From NCBI RefSeq assembly GCF_030272615.1, contig NC_081406.1:117808847-117872846 (forward strand): a DNA stretch of 64,000 nt. The letters are read 5' to 3'. This DNA is from Cryptomeria japonica (Eukaryota; Streptophyta; Pinopsida; Cupressales; Cupressaceae). Of this stretch, positions 24,931-37,000 are shown in pieces. How positions within the stretch are numbered: position 1 is the first letter of the stretch; each line of letters opens with the position of its first letter. The translations under genes were made by a program, and so were the position numbers. The notes below the pieces were generated by a model. It did no database searches, was not told where the DNA came from, and saw nothing but the letters and a program-made list of their open reading frames with translations.

Positions 24931-25760
24931 TTTGACAAGATGAGAAGATGACTCTGGCAGGGAAATGCCCCTAACACATCTTGTAGAGATCACAAAAGCA
25001 AGAAGCTAACCAAAACCCTCAGCAGCTAAAACATACAAGGAAGGGTCCAAAGGGCAATCTTGGCGAATGGACTTAAACAAGCCAACAACCAAAGATTACA
25101 GCCCATTGATAGTAATGCAAGTAGAAGCATCTCCAAAAAGAATTTGCATAGATTGAATGAAGATGGGAAAAAAGACGAAAGCTTTGAGCATCACAAGAAT
25201 AAAGGGTCATTCAATGTGGTCATAAGCCTTTGAAAAATGATTTTAAAAAAAAATGGTATTTTGTTTAGAGTGGTGAGCTCATTCCATGGATTCCCAAACA
25301 ACAATGATGTTATCTAGGATAAACTTGGATTTAATGAAAACAATTTTCTCAAGACAAACAATCTGTGGGAGGAGATGGTGAATCTTGAGAGCCAGGGCCT
25401 TGGCAATGATTTTGTAAGAGACATTGAGAAAAGTAATGGGGTACTAGTTGCAAATATCTTCCAGATATCCTACCTTAGGTATGAATTTTATGTTTCCCTT
25501 GCTGATAAGCTAGCCAAGATATCTCGAATGGAAAACTTCTAGGTAAAATTTGTGAAGGTCAGATCTAGCATAGGGCCATAAGGCCTTATAAAATTTGCAA
25601 GGGAAGCCATCACAACTAGGAAATTTATCATCTAACATGGAAAACATGGCAGGCACCAAAACATCAATGCCAACATCAAATGTTGGTTTGAAGTTGGTCG
25701 TGGCCATAAGAAAGGTAAAATGTACTATAATTATTGTGGTATGATGCAAGACCAATGGAA
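24930..25760 (-). pseudogene. LINE reverse-transcriptase remnant
   Basis: Read on the minus strand with stops and shifts, this gives ordered motifs of plant L1-type reverse transcriptase: CDGFPCKFYKALWP near 25,600, then GNIKFIPKVG, PITFLNVSYKIIAKALALKI near 25,400, FIKSKFILDNIIVVWES near 25,300, and finally INGL and SIRQDCPLDPSLYVLAAEGF near 25,020-25,110. The usual form of the last block is IRQGCPL, so the glycine has changed to aspartate. Several stop codons (for example after SRYLG at 25,510) show that it is inactive. The endonuclease part was not identified because the TRIM-like element begins at 25,842. Confidence 0.75.
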
Positions 25761-25841
25761 ATAATCACTATGCAGAGAAAAAACAAGAAACCCTAATAGA
25801 GTAAAATGGCATATGTCCTTTTAGCCAAAGAAATACTACTA

Positions 25842-26047
25842 TGTTAGGAATAATGAATAAACTAAACCATGTGTCTTAGTTGACTAGGCCACATATCTTA
25901 TTTGTGTTGCAAGATTCACTATTATATGAATTAATTTAGGAAATTGTTGAATCAATCGTGAAAGTTGTTAATCTACAACAACAATTATAAATGTTAACTT
26001 TTGCAGTTTAATGTCAATCACATTTTTCAATTCTTTATTTTTTATCA
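25842..26047 (+). repeat. 5' LTR of the TRIM-like element
   Basis: 206 bp, TG...CA ends, followed immediately by TGGTATCAAAGC at 26,048-26,059. Confidence 0.85.
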
Positions 26048-27252
26048 TGGTATCAAAGCAGGTTTGGGTATAACTCCCTCACAAGAGAGCTCGGGATAAT
26101 GAGAGTGTGGTCTTCTGTGTGAGTGTTGGATTAGGTTTTTTTTTATTTAATAGGAAATTACTAGTGATGAAAAAAGACAGTGAAAGATTTCAGAAAGAGT
26201 CCCTAAGTGCAACCACTGAGTTTGAAGACACTGAAAGTGCAAAAACTATCTTTGTAGTCCATGAAGAAGAATAGTAGATTAGTATGTTTGTGAAGTTGTT
26301 GCAAAGATAAGTTTGTTGGCAAATGTGAACATTAATTTTCTGCCTATAATCTATACACTATTCTAGCATAAGGTTACTAATTCAAGTTCAATTTGTTGAT
26401 TTGCACTAAAATGTGGTGACTGCTTTTCCTTCCAGCTCTCCAAGATTTTTGTCATGTAACCTAGGCATTTAGAAGAGTTGGTGCAAAAATTTTCCTTAGT
26501 GCTATTTTTTGTGATGGGGTTGCCCTCTGTTATAGCTGGTTCATTGGATCCCTCATTGCATTTTTTTGGATGCACTAAGTTGTGGATTTGTTAATTGTGT
26601 TTAATTTATGCATTGTTAATTTCACGTTTTTCTTTGGAGTATTACGGATTTATGTATGAAAGAAATGTTTCTTAGTTGAGTATTTGTTGTATGGACTCAT
26701 TGTATGTGCTATGAATACTCCATTATGTGAGAGAGGTCTAATTGTAAGTTGTAATCTTGCCATTAATGATTGCATCAAAAGGTTCTTGAAGAACCTATGT
26801 GATCAATGTAATAAATGCACTATAAATGTCACGGAAATATAAGTTACTTATTGGAAGTGCCAAGGATGAGAATAGGAAAGTGTAAAGAATGCCGAGTGAA
26901 GGAATACGTAACCAATGGTTATAAGTCATGCCATTGATCTATGCAAGAGGTGATTGAAGGTGAGGTGTTATGAGATGACCTCACCCATATTTGAAAATAT
27001 GGTTTACATATAGCAGATTTTTATGAATGAGGTAGACAATGTTATAAGAAATGCAACATAAAATGAGACCCTTCTAGTTGATTATTAGCAGTCAACAAAG
27101 AAATGGTTGTCAAGTTAAAGCCCAGTTTTGTTTAACATTGGTATAGATCCTTCAATAGTGTGAAATGACTGTTAGCAAGAACAATTGTGCAAATGAAAGT
27201 GATATATTGTAATCTTAATGAAAATTAGTGTATTTTATTGATTAATGGAGAA

Positions 27253-27453
27253 TGTTAGGAATAATGAATAAACTAAACTATGCATCTCAATCAATTAGGC
27301 CACATGCCTCAATTGTGCTGCAAGATCCACTATTATAGGAAATAATTTTTAAAAATGTTGAGTCAATTGTTAATCCACAATAACAATTATGAATTGTAAC
27401 TTTAAAAATTTAATATCAACCACATTTTCAGTTTTTTGTTTTGTTTTTTATCA
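27253..27453 (+). repeat. 3' LTR of the TRIM-like element
   Basis: 201 bp, matching the 5' LTR with scattered substitutions and small gaps by eye. Preceded by a weak purine tract (TGGAGAA) and followed by TACTA. Confidence 0.85.
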
Positions 27454-27599
27454 TACTAATGTATGAATTCTTCTTTTTTCTTCATAGCAACTATAAATTG
27501 AATTTTAAAATTGAAAGAGATTTGTTTTAATAGAATATAAACAAAATAAAGTAATTCATCTCAGTAATATTTACATAATTATAATATACATTGTCAAAA

Positions 27600-27919
27600 T
27601 TAACTATTATATATATTTGTTGAAATTCATCACCCTTACAAATTTTCAATAAACATCATGTTAATCCAAATCGCATATAAATTATTTGCCAAGGCTTCAA
27701 TCGTTATGTTCTTTTCACTAGTCGTGTGAGACAATTTTGAATACTTCAATAGTAAATTATAATGAAATGATTTGAATATTGACTGGTAAATCCCGTCACA
27801 AGTTAATTTTCCAAATGTGTGATCTATGATGCCATTTTGATTTCAATGGAGGACAATTCTTCATAGCCGGTAATTGGTGCGGGTGGCGGGTAAGTGGTAA
27901 ATGGACTCAAAAGATTTGG
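27600..27919 (-). pseudogene. Unit C receptor-kinase pseudogene, 3' piece
   Basis: The sequence at 27,735-27,919 matches the 3' end and flank of unit B (19,210-19,425): TTTGAATATTGACTG, then GATTTCAATGGAGGACAATTC corresponding to the C-terminal EIE codons of unit B. It ends at 27,919, where Copia-A begins. It holds only the C-terminal tail and downstream region of the kinase. Confidence 0.75.
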
Positions 27920-28547
27920 TGTTAGTTTGTTACTTTGTTAGCTTGGACAGTTGTTTGTCCATTTGCTAAATAATTAGTAAATAATTGTTTGCTAACAAAT
28001 GTAGTTAGAGTTCAAACAATTCTTATTAATTATTTGACTCTTTTTAGAAACTTCTAGCAACCAATTTGGTTAGGGTTGTTTAGTTGGTTTTAATCTCAGC
28101 CGTTGATTGAGAATTAATGTTAGCCGTTGGTTTTCCAATGAGAGTAGTATATAAGGGGGTCAGGGGGCATTTGGAAAACAATGAATGAATGAATGAATGG
28201 TGTGAAGAACTTGCAGTGTTAGCAAGGGCACAGTGATAGTGCTAGGATAGTAGCGGGGTGGAATCTCAACAGGAGAAATTGGGAGGTCGTCGAAGCTCTT
28301 CCAGTAACAGGCAAGCAGTATTTGTATCTCTTGATTTGCTGTAGTTAATATATATTCCTCATTTGCAGTACATTTTTTCCCTTCAGGGTTTTTCTAGGGA
28401 CAATTGTCCGAAAATATTGTGTTCATTGTATTGCGCATTTATATGAGTTTGTGAAATTACAGTTGTGTTATTTTCCAATATTTGTTGCTCAAATAATCTA
28501 TCAAAGATAGGAAGATAATAATCAGTAATTGTAATAGATTTTTCACA
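27920..28547 (+). repeat. 5' LTR of Copia-A
   Basis: 628 bp, TGTTAG...TTTTTCACA. A TATA box TATATAA lies at 28,148-28,154, followed by an ATGA tetranucleotide run (about 28,180-28,198). Confidence 0.9.
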
Positions 28548-28660
28548 TGGTATCAAAGCTAAGTTAAGGGTAGAAGAGATTTACCCTAGACGAAGGAAAC
28601 TGAGGGTTTATAAAACCTAGTTTAACCTCTTTAGAATTTGTATTTGTTTTAACCTTTTAA

Positions 28661-31600
28661 ATGGCCTTAGTTGGTTTAAGAGATCAGGATAGATTGGATG
28701 GAGCCTCTAATTTTGGTGTCTGGAAAGCCAAAATTTCTTTATTGCTTCAAGAAAATGGTATCAAGGAATATGTTACCACTGTTGTGACTATACCTACAGA
28801 TGCAACACATCTTGTGCCATACAAGAAGGATGATTCCAAGGCGAGGAGGCTAATCCTTGATGGTGTCAAGGACCATATAGCTCCACATATTGCTGAGTTA
28901 GATACTGCAAAGAAGATGTGGGATGCCATTCTGAATCTGTACCAGAATGCTACCACTAATCAAAAGCTGATTCTCAGAGAAAAGCTAAGGAATACTTGAA
29001 TGAATAAAGGAGAAGACGTGATGAGTTACCTCACCAGACTCAGACTTGTCAAGGATGAGTTAGCATCTGTTGGAGATAAACCAAGTGATGATGAGCTGGT
29101 ACGGATAGCCCTAAATGGGTTTTCTAAGCAATGGGATGTCTTTGTTCAAGTTGTTAATGGATGAGACACCTTACCAAGTTGGGATTGACTTTGGACAGAC
29201 TTCACTTAGGAGGAGCTTAGACTAAGCCTTGCCAATGGAGCCAACAATAAGAGTCAGAAAAGTGAGGTAGAACAAGAGAATGTTGCACTAGCGGGTAAAG
29301 GAAAAGCAAAGAAGGGGTCCAGCAAAGGATCAAATCCACAAGGTGAGAAGAAGAAGAAAGACTTGTTGAAGATCAAGTCCTACGGCTATCACAAGTTTGG
29401 CCACTATATCAATGATTTCCCAAAAAGGAAGAAGAATGACAAGAAAGGCAAGAAGCAAGTTGCAGCTTTAGCAAGTGCAAATGAGCTCTCGAATATCTAA
29501 TGGAAGATGAGTTTTCACTCATAGCGTGTATGGTTAGCTCAACCTCATAGAGTGTTTGGTATATAGATAGTGGGGCATCATTTCATATGACAGGAGTTAG
29601 AGAATACTTCTCTAGTTATAAGGAGGAGAGCACCAGAATCCAGACCTCTATGGGAAACATGTCCAAACTCAACTCAGTTGGGAAAGGGACTTTTCAGTTT
29701 CAGAGGGAGATTGGTAAGATGATTCCTCTTCATGATGTGTTGCATGTTCTAGGCTTAGGGATGAATTTGATTTTTGTATCTGTCCTTCAGGACAAAGGGT
29801 ACAATGTACTCTTTAGAGGGGCACATGTATTGATTAAGCATAAGGATTGAAAATCACCCATAGCTATTGGAGTTAGGAGTGGTCGACTTTATAGGTTGTT
29901 GTTTGATACTCCTAAGGCACTCATGAGCAGCAGTAATCCTAGAGATCTTGGAGAGATATGGCATAGAAGGATGGGCCATATACATCATGGAGCACTTAAA
30001 TTGCTTCATGAGGCTATGACAGGTGTTCCAGAGGTGAGCACAAAGCATGATGATGTATGTAAGGGATGTGTGTTGGGGAAGTTTGTGAAAGAAACTTTTC
30101 CAAGGAGTGACACTAGATCCAAGGGTGTTCTTGATCTAGTACATTTAGATGTATGTGGACCAATGTTGATGAAATCTCTCAGAGGGTATGAGTACACTTT
30201 TATTGATGATTTCTCCAGGAAGACCTGCATATACTTCTTGAAGACCAAGGATGAGGTTTTCAGTCACTTCCAAGAGTTCAAGGCTCTTGTGGAGAACTCA
30301 ACAAGAAGGAAGATAAAGGTTCTTCGGTTAGACAATGGAGGCGAGTACAAAGGGAATGAATTCCAAGAGTTTTGTACTAGGGAAGGAATCAAGAGAGAGT
30401 GGATTGTTCCTTACAACCTGCAACAGAATGGGGTTGCTGAGAGGAAGAATCGGTCCATATCAGAGGCAGCAAGGGCTATGCTACATGATCAAGACTTGCC
30501 CCATTACTTATGGGCAGAAGCATGTAGTACGACAGTATACATACAAAACAGGGTTCCACATAAGGTGCTAGGGAAGATGACACCAAAAGAAGCATTCACT
30601 TGGAAGAAGCCAAATGTTAGTCACTTCAGGATCTTTGGGAGTTTGGCATATTGTCACATTCCAAAGGATACACGTACCAAGTTAGATCAGACTACAGAAA
30701 GAGGGTACTTTGTGGGGTACAGTGAAACCTCAAAGGCATATCGGATATTCATTCCAGGGACTAAGGGGATTATTGTTCGACGTGATGTCAAGTTCATGGA
30801 GGACAAGGCATTTAGAAGGTCCAGAGATTTGCCAGTAGATGATCAGAGTGAGCAGCCAACACAAGCTCCAAGGATCACTCAACCAAATCAAGGTCAGCAA
30901 AGCTCTAGTACAGTTACTAGTATAAGCATAGGCTCAAGAGGTGAGAGTTCTCAGAGTATGGAGCAACAGGTGCAAGAAGAGATGCATCAAGAAGACATGG
31001 AGGTTGATATTTCATCTTCTACAATTGGCAGCAACAATCGTAAGGTTCAGCAGACACAAAGAAATACTCAAGAGTTAGTGGGTACTCCTAGGAGAAGTAG
31101 TAGACAACGGAAACAACCAGCCAAGTTTCATGACTATGTTGCATTAGTTAGTCAGTTGGTAGATAGTGAACCTTCTAGCTATCAGGAGGCTGCACAACAT
31201 CAAGTGTGGCAAGATGCTATGGTTGAGGAGTATACTTCAATTATGCAGAATGATGTTTGGGAGGTAGTGCATAGACCAACAGATAGGGTTGTGGTTGGAT
31301 CATGTTGGATCTATAAGATCAAGCACGGTGCAAATGGTAGAATAAAGAAATAAAAGGAAAGGTTTGTGGCAAAAGGGTTCTCTCAAAAGGAGGGAATAGA
31401 CTATGAGGAGACATTTGCTCCGTTTGCCAGGTATACTTCTATATGAGCTATAATCTCAATTTTAGCACAAATGGGATGGTAGATCCATGAAATGGATGTC
31501 AAGACAACGTTCCTCAATGGTGAGTTGAAAGAGGAGGTATACATAGAACAACCAGAAGGCTTTGTAGCACACAGCAAAGAGACCCACATGTTTAGATTAA

Positions 31601-32640
31601 AGAGAGGTTTGTAAGGACTCAAGCAGGCTCCTAGAGCGTGGTATGAACGCATTGATAGTTACTTGCAGGAAATGGGCTTTGTGAAGAGTGAGGCGGATGC
31701 TAATCTCTACTACTTGGTGGTTGGGGGTGAGATTCTCATTCTTGTTCTATATGTGGATGACTTGTTTCTAATAGGTTCACTAGGGCTCATAGAAAAGTGC
31801 AAGAGGGACCTTCCAGCAGAGTTCAAGATGAAGGATTTGGGACTTATGCACTACTTTCTAGGCATGGAGGTATGGCAGATGGATGGAGAGATTTTCCTTG
31901 GACAAGGGAAATATTGCATTTAAACCTTGAAAAGATTTAGGATGGAAGATTGCAAAGCCATGTCTACACCTATGATCACGAATTGGAGGAAGGTAGACAC
32001 ATCCAGGGAGAAGGATGTAGATCCCACCTTATACATGCAGTTGATTGGTTCTCTCATGTATTTGGTCAATACCAAGCTAGATATAGCTTTTACAGTTAAC
32101 TCTCTTAGTCAGTTCATGGTTGAACCAAAGGGAGTGCATTGGATAGCGACAAAGCATGTGCTACATTATTTGCAAGGTACAATCGAGTATGGGATTAGAT
32201 ATGCTCAAGGTGAAGGAATCAGGTTGATGGGCTATACTGATGCAGATTGGGCAGGGGGTAAAATAGACAAGAGAAGCACTTCAGGGTGTTGTTTTAGTTT
32301 GGGATCAGGAATTGTCTCTTGGTTCAGCAGGAAGCAGAAGTCTGTGGCTCTGAGTTCAACAGAGTTAGAATACATAGCAACTAGCATGGCGACATGTGAA
32401 GCTATATGGCTTCGAAAGTTTCTAGTAGCCTTATTTGGTCAAAAGGTTGAGACTACAGTGATACACTGTGACAATCAGAGTTGCATTAAGTTGACTTAGA
32501 ATCCGGTGTTTCATGATAGGTCGAAACATATAGACATCAGGTATCACTTCATCAGAGATTGTGTACAGTGTGGAGTTGTTCAGCTACAGTTTATACCTAC
32601 AGATTAACAGGTAGCAGACATTCTGAAAAAGGCATTGGGG
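28661..32640 (+). pseudogene. Copia-A gag-pol polyprotein, decayed
   Basis: Begins MALVGLRDQDRLDGASNFGV (gag, 28,661) and breaks at a TGA at 28,997-28,999. The zinc knuckle near 29,380-29,430 has lost its cysteines (SYGYHKFGHYINDF). The protease motif WYIDSGASFHMTG is at 29,557-29,595. A 485-codon clean piece at 29,896-31,353 holds the integrase zinc finger (WHRRMGHIHH, CKGCVLGK), the catalytic core (FIDDFSRKTCIYFL, LDNGGEYKG, NGVAERKNR) and the start of reverse transcriptase. Pieces at 31,663-31,923 and 31,927-32,499 carry YVDD (31,750-31,761), RNase H blocks GYTDADWAGG and ALSSTELEYIA, and HCDNQSC. Stops include TGA near 29,164 and 29,186, TAG near 29,207 and TGA at 29,848. Most look like C-to-T changes, as expected for methylated DNA. 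Confidence 0.9.
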
Positions 32641-32709
32641 AAGGTGAAATTCATCTTCTTCAAAGAGAAGTTAGCTGTCATGCAAAATAGCTTCCTCGCT
32701 AAGAGGGAG

Positions 32710-33351
32710 TGTTAGTTTTTTAGTTTGTTAGCTTGGACAGCTATTTGTCCATTTGCTAAATAATTAGTAAATAATTGTTTGCTAACAAATGTAGTTAGAG
32801 TTCAAACAATTCTTATTAATTATTTGACTCTTTTTAGAAACTTCTAGAAACCAATTTGGTTAGGGTTGTTTAGTTGTTTTTAGTCTTAGCCGTTGATTGA
32901 GAATTAATCTCGACCGTTGGTTTTCCAATGAGAGTAGTATATAAGGGGGTTAGGGGGCATTTGGAAAACAATGAATGAATGAATGGTGTGAAGAACTTGT
33001 AGTGTTAGCAAGTAGTCTTGCAGTGTTAGCAAGGGCGCAGTGATAGCACTAGGATAGCAGTGGGGTGGAATCTCAATAGGAGAAATTGGGAGGTCGTTGA
33101 AGCTCTGCCAGTAATAGGCAAGCAGTATTTGTATCTCTTGATTTTCTATAGTTAATATATATTCATTTGTAGTACTGGTTTTCCCTTCAGGGTTTTTCTA
33201 GGGACAATTGTCTGAAAATATTGTGTTCATTGTGTTGCGCATTTATATGAGTTTGTGAAATTACAGTTGTGTTATTTTCCAATATTTGTTGCTCAAATAA
33301 TCTATCAAAGACAGAAGGATAATAATCAGTAATTGTAATAGATTTTTCACA
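32710..33351 (+). repeat. 3' LTR of Copia-A
   Basis: 642 bp, same ends as the 5' LTR. It carries an extra short duplication around 32,995-33,030 (AGTGTTAGCAAG occurs twice), absent from the 5' copy. Confidence 0.9.
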
Positions 33352-33837
33352 TTTGAGATATCGTCAACATCTCCTTCCAACATGTGAATCACTCTCATCA
33401 TTGATAGTCTATCTGTCTAATTGTACTAAGTTCGCCACCACCCAAATTTTGTCTGACTCCTTGCTTTCACCTCCTCGACATCGCTCAACTCTCTTTCCAT
33501 CATCCTCAGTTCTCCTTTCTACACCAATTTGATTACCCAGTCTGGAAAGTAGAATTAGTTTGAATGGCTGACCTGTATGTCAATGTTCTTTCTTCCTCCA
33601 ACCATCTCCAATAGCATCATGCCGAAAGTGTAAACATCTGACTTGTCCGTCATAGGTCATAAACTTCTAGACCATACCTCTTGTGCAACATATCCCAGTG
33701 TCCCCCTTGTTGTCGTCATTGATATGTCTTCGTCTCTCCTTTTAGACAATCTGGCCAGGCCAAAATCAACAACTTTGGTTGTAAAGTCCTCGTCCAATAA
33801 TATATTGTGTGTTTTTATGTGGAAGTGAATGATGCGA
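33352..33837 (-). pseudogene. Unit C receptor-kinase pseudogene, middle kinase piece
   Basis: Homologous to the second half of the unit B kinase. The minus strand reads KTHNILLDEDFTTKVVDFGL, then GTLGYVAQEVWSR (APE changed to AQE), DKSDVYTFGMMLLEMVGGRK and MMRVIHMLEGDVDDIS, with several stops between. It is the 486 bp left between Copia-A on its left and Copia-B on its right. Confidence 0.85.
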
Positions 33838-34082
33838 CAATGACCCTTGACCCCTTTTTATACTACTCTCATTGGAAAACCAATGGCCGAGATTAATTCT
33901 CAATCAATGGCTGAGATTAATAACAATTAAACAACCCTTACAAAATTGGTTGCTAGAAGTTTTTAAAAGAGATCAAATAATTAACAAATAATTGTCCCCA
34001 TCTAACAAAATTTGTTTAGCAAATAATTATTTACTAATTATTACATATGGAGAACCAGTTGTCCTAGCTAACCAAACTAAGA
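33838..34082 (-). repeat. 3' LTR of Copia-B, truncated
   Basis: About 245 bp, matching the U3 part of the 5' LTR (shared CCCTTGACCCCTTTTTATAC and CTCTCATTGGAAAACCAATG). Its outer start TGTTAG is changed to TCTTAG. It is adjacent to a purine tract (minus CTAAGAGGGAG) shared with Copia-A. Confidence 0.85.
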
Positions 34083-34099
34083 CTCCCTCTTAGCGAGGA

Positions 34100-37000
34100 A
34101 GTTGTTCTGCATGACACCCAACTTCTCTCTGAAGAAGGTGAATTTTGCCTTCCCCAATGCCTTTGTCAGAATGTTTGCTACCTACTAATCTATAAGTATA
34201 AACTGTAGCTAAACAATCCCCCATTGTACACAATCTCTGGTGAAGTGATACCTAATGTCTATATGTTTCGACCTATCATGAAACACCAGATTCTTAGTCA
34301 ACTTGATGCGACTCTGATTATCGTAGTGTATCACTATAGTCTCCACCTTCTAACCAAACAAGGCTACTAGCAACTTTTGAAGCCATATAGCTTCACATAT
34401 CGCCATGCTAGCTACTATGTATTCTGAATTTGTAGAACTTGGAGCCATAGACTTTTGCTTCCTATTGGACCAAGAGACAACTCCTGATCCTAGACTAAAA
34501 CAACACCCTGAATTGCTTCTCTTGTGTATTGCACTACCTGCTCAATCTGCAGCAGTATAGCCCATCAACCTGATTCCTTCACCTTGAGCAGACCTAATCC
34601 CATACTTGATTGTACCTCGCAAATAATGCAACTCATGCTTTGCCATTGTCCAATGTACTTCCTTTGGCTCAACCATGAATTGACTAAGAGAGTTCACTAC
34701 AAATGCTATATCTAGCCTGGTGTTGACCAAATACATATGAGAACCAATCAACTGTCTGTATAAGGTGGGATCTACATCCTTCTCCCTGGATGTGTCTACC
34801 TTCCACCAATTCATGATCTTAGGTGTAGACATGGCTTTGCAATCCTCCATCTTGAACCTTTACAAGATTTCTATGCAATATTTCCCTTGTCCAAGGGAAA
34901 TCTCTCCATTTGTCTGCCATACCTTCATGCCTAGAAAGTAGTGCATAAGTCCCAAATCCTTCATCTCAAACTCTACTGCAAGATCCCTCTTGCACTCTTC
35001 TATGAGCCCCAGTGAACCTGTTAGAAACAAGTCATCCACATATAGGACAAGAATGAGAATCTTACCCCCAACCACCAAGTAGTAGAGGTTAGCATCTGCC
35101 TCACTCTTCACAAAGCCCATTTCCTGCAATTAAGTATCAATGCGCTCATACCACACTCTAGGAGCTTGCTTGAGTCCGTACAAATCTCTCTTCAATATAC
35201 ACACATGGGTCTTTTTGTTGTGTGCTACAAAGCCTTCCGATTGTTCTATGTATACCTCCTCTTTCAACTCGCCATTTAGGAATGTTGTCTTGACATGCAT
35301 TTGATGGATCTGCCATCCCATCTATGCTGAAACTAAGATTACAGCTCGTATAGAAGTATATCTAGCCACTGGAGCAAATGTCTTCTCATAGTCTATTCCC
35401 TCCTTATGAGAGAATCCCTTTGCCACAAACCTTGCCTTGTATTTCTCGATGCTACCATCTGCACCATGCTTGATCTTGTAGATCTAGTGCGATCCAACCA
35501 CAACCTTATCTATTGGTCTAGGAACTACCTCCCACACATCATTCTGCATTATTGAGGTATATTCCTCAACCATTGCATCTTGCCACACCTGATGTTGTGC
35601 AGCCTCCTAATAGCTAGAAGGTTCGCTATCTACCAACTGACTAACTAATGCAACATAGTCATCATACTTGGTTGGTTATCTCCGTTGTCTACTACTCCTC
35701 CTAGGAGTACCCACTAACTCTTGAGTATTCGTTTATGTCTGCTAAACCTCACGGTTCCTACTCCAAACTATAGAGGATGAAATGTCAACCTCCATGTCTT
35801 CTTGATGCATCTCTTCTTGTACCTTTTGCTCCATACTCTATGAACTCTCACCACCTAAGCCTATACCGATACTAGTGACTGTACTTGAGCTTTGCTTCCC
35901 TTGACTCGGTTGAGCTATCCTTGGAGCTTCTATCGGCTACTCACTCTGATGCTCTGCTGGCAAATCTCTGGACCTCTTAAATGCCTTGCCCTCCATGAAC
36001 CTGACATCATGCCTGACTATAATCCTCCTGGTCCCTGGAAATAAATATCCGATATGCCTTTGAGGTTTCATTGTACCCCACAAAGTACCCCTTCTCTGTA
36101 ATCTGATCTAACTTCGTACGTGTATCCCTTGGAATATGTCAATATGCCAAACTCCCAAAGATCCTGAAGTGACTGACATTTGGCTTTTTTCCTTGTAAAA
36201 GCTTCCTCTAGTGTCTTATGTGGAACCCTGTTCTGTATGTATACTATAGTACTACATGCTTTTGCCCATAAATAGCAAGGCAAGTCCTGATCATGTAGCA
36301 TAGCCCTTGTTGCCTCTGTTATGGACCGATTCTTCCTCTCAACAACCCCATTCTGTTGTGGGTTGTAAGGAGCAGTCCACTCTCTCTTGATTCCTTCCTT
36401 GGTACAAAAATCTTGAAATTAATTGCCTTTGTACTTGCCTCCATTGTCGGACCGAAGAAACTTTATCTTTCTTCCTGTCGAGTTCTCCACAAGAGCCTTG
36501 AACTCTTGGAAGCGACTGAAAACCTCATCCGTGGTCTTCAAGAAGTATATCCAGGTCTTCCTGGAGAAATCATCAATAAAAGTAACATAGTACTGATATC
36601 CTCTGAGAGACTTCATCGACATTGGCCCACATATATCTTAATGTACTAGATCAAGAACACCCTCAGATTGAGTATCACTGCTTGAAAAAGATTCTTTTGC
36701 AAACTTCCCCAACACACATCCCTTACATGCATCATCATGCTATGTGCTCACCTTTGGAACACCTGTCATAGTCTCATGAAGTAATTTAAGTGCTCCATGA
36801 TGTATATGGCCCATCCTCCCATGCCATAGCTCTCCAAGATCTCTAGGGTTACTGTTGCTCATGAGTACCTTAGGAGTATCAAACTGCAACCTATAAAGTT
36901 GACCACTCCTAACTCCAATAGCTATGGGTGATTTCCAATCCTTATGCTTAATAAACACATGAGCCCCTCTAAAGAGTACATTGTAGCCTTTATCCTAAAA

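Larger units (their letters stand above)
25842..27453 (+). mobile_element. TRIM-like short non-autonomous LTR element
   Basis: 1,612 bp element with two LTRs of about 200 bp (25,842-26,047 and 27,253-27,453), both starting TGTTAGGAATAATGAATAAA and ending TTTATCA. The primer binding site TGGTATCAAAGC follows the first LTR directly. A perfect 5 bp target duplication TACTA flanks it (25,837-25,841 and 27,454-27,458). The 1.2 kb interior has no coding frame with recognisable motifs; the 70-codon minus-strand frame at 26,363-26,575 looks incidental. LTR length and total size are at the upper end for TRIMs. It shares the exact 12-base primer site with Copia-A, so it was plausibly mobilised by a Copia element. 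Confidence 0.85.
27920..33351 (+). mobile_element. Copia-A, full-length LTR retrotransposon
   Basis: Plus-strand Ty1/Copia element with LTRs at 27,920-28,547 and 32,710-33,351, primer binding site TGGTATCAAAGC at 28,548-28,559 and purine tract AAGAGGGAG just before the 3' LTR. It is inserted in unit C: flanking 5-mers are TTTGG (27,915-27,919) and TTTGA (33,352-33,356), a target duplication with one substitution. Internal order is gag, protease, integrase, reverse transcriptase, RNase H, which defines Copia. The frame is interrupted by several stops, so the element is not autonomous now. LTRs differ by a few percent by eye plus a small duplication in the 3' copy, so the insertion is moderately old. 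Confidence 0.92.
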
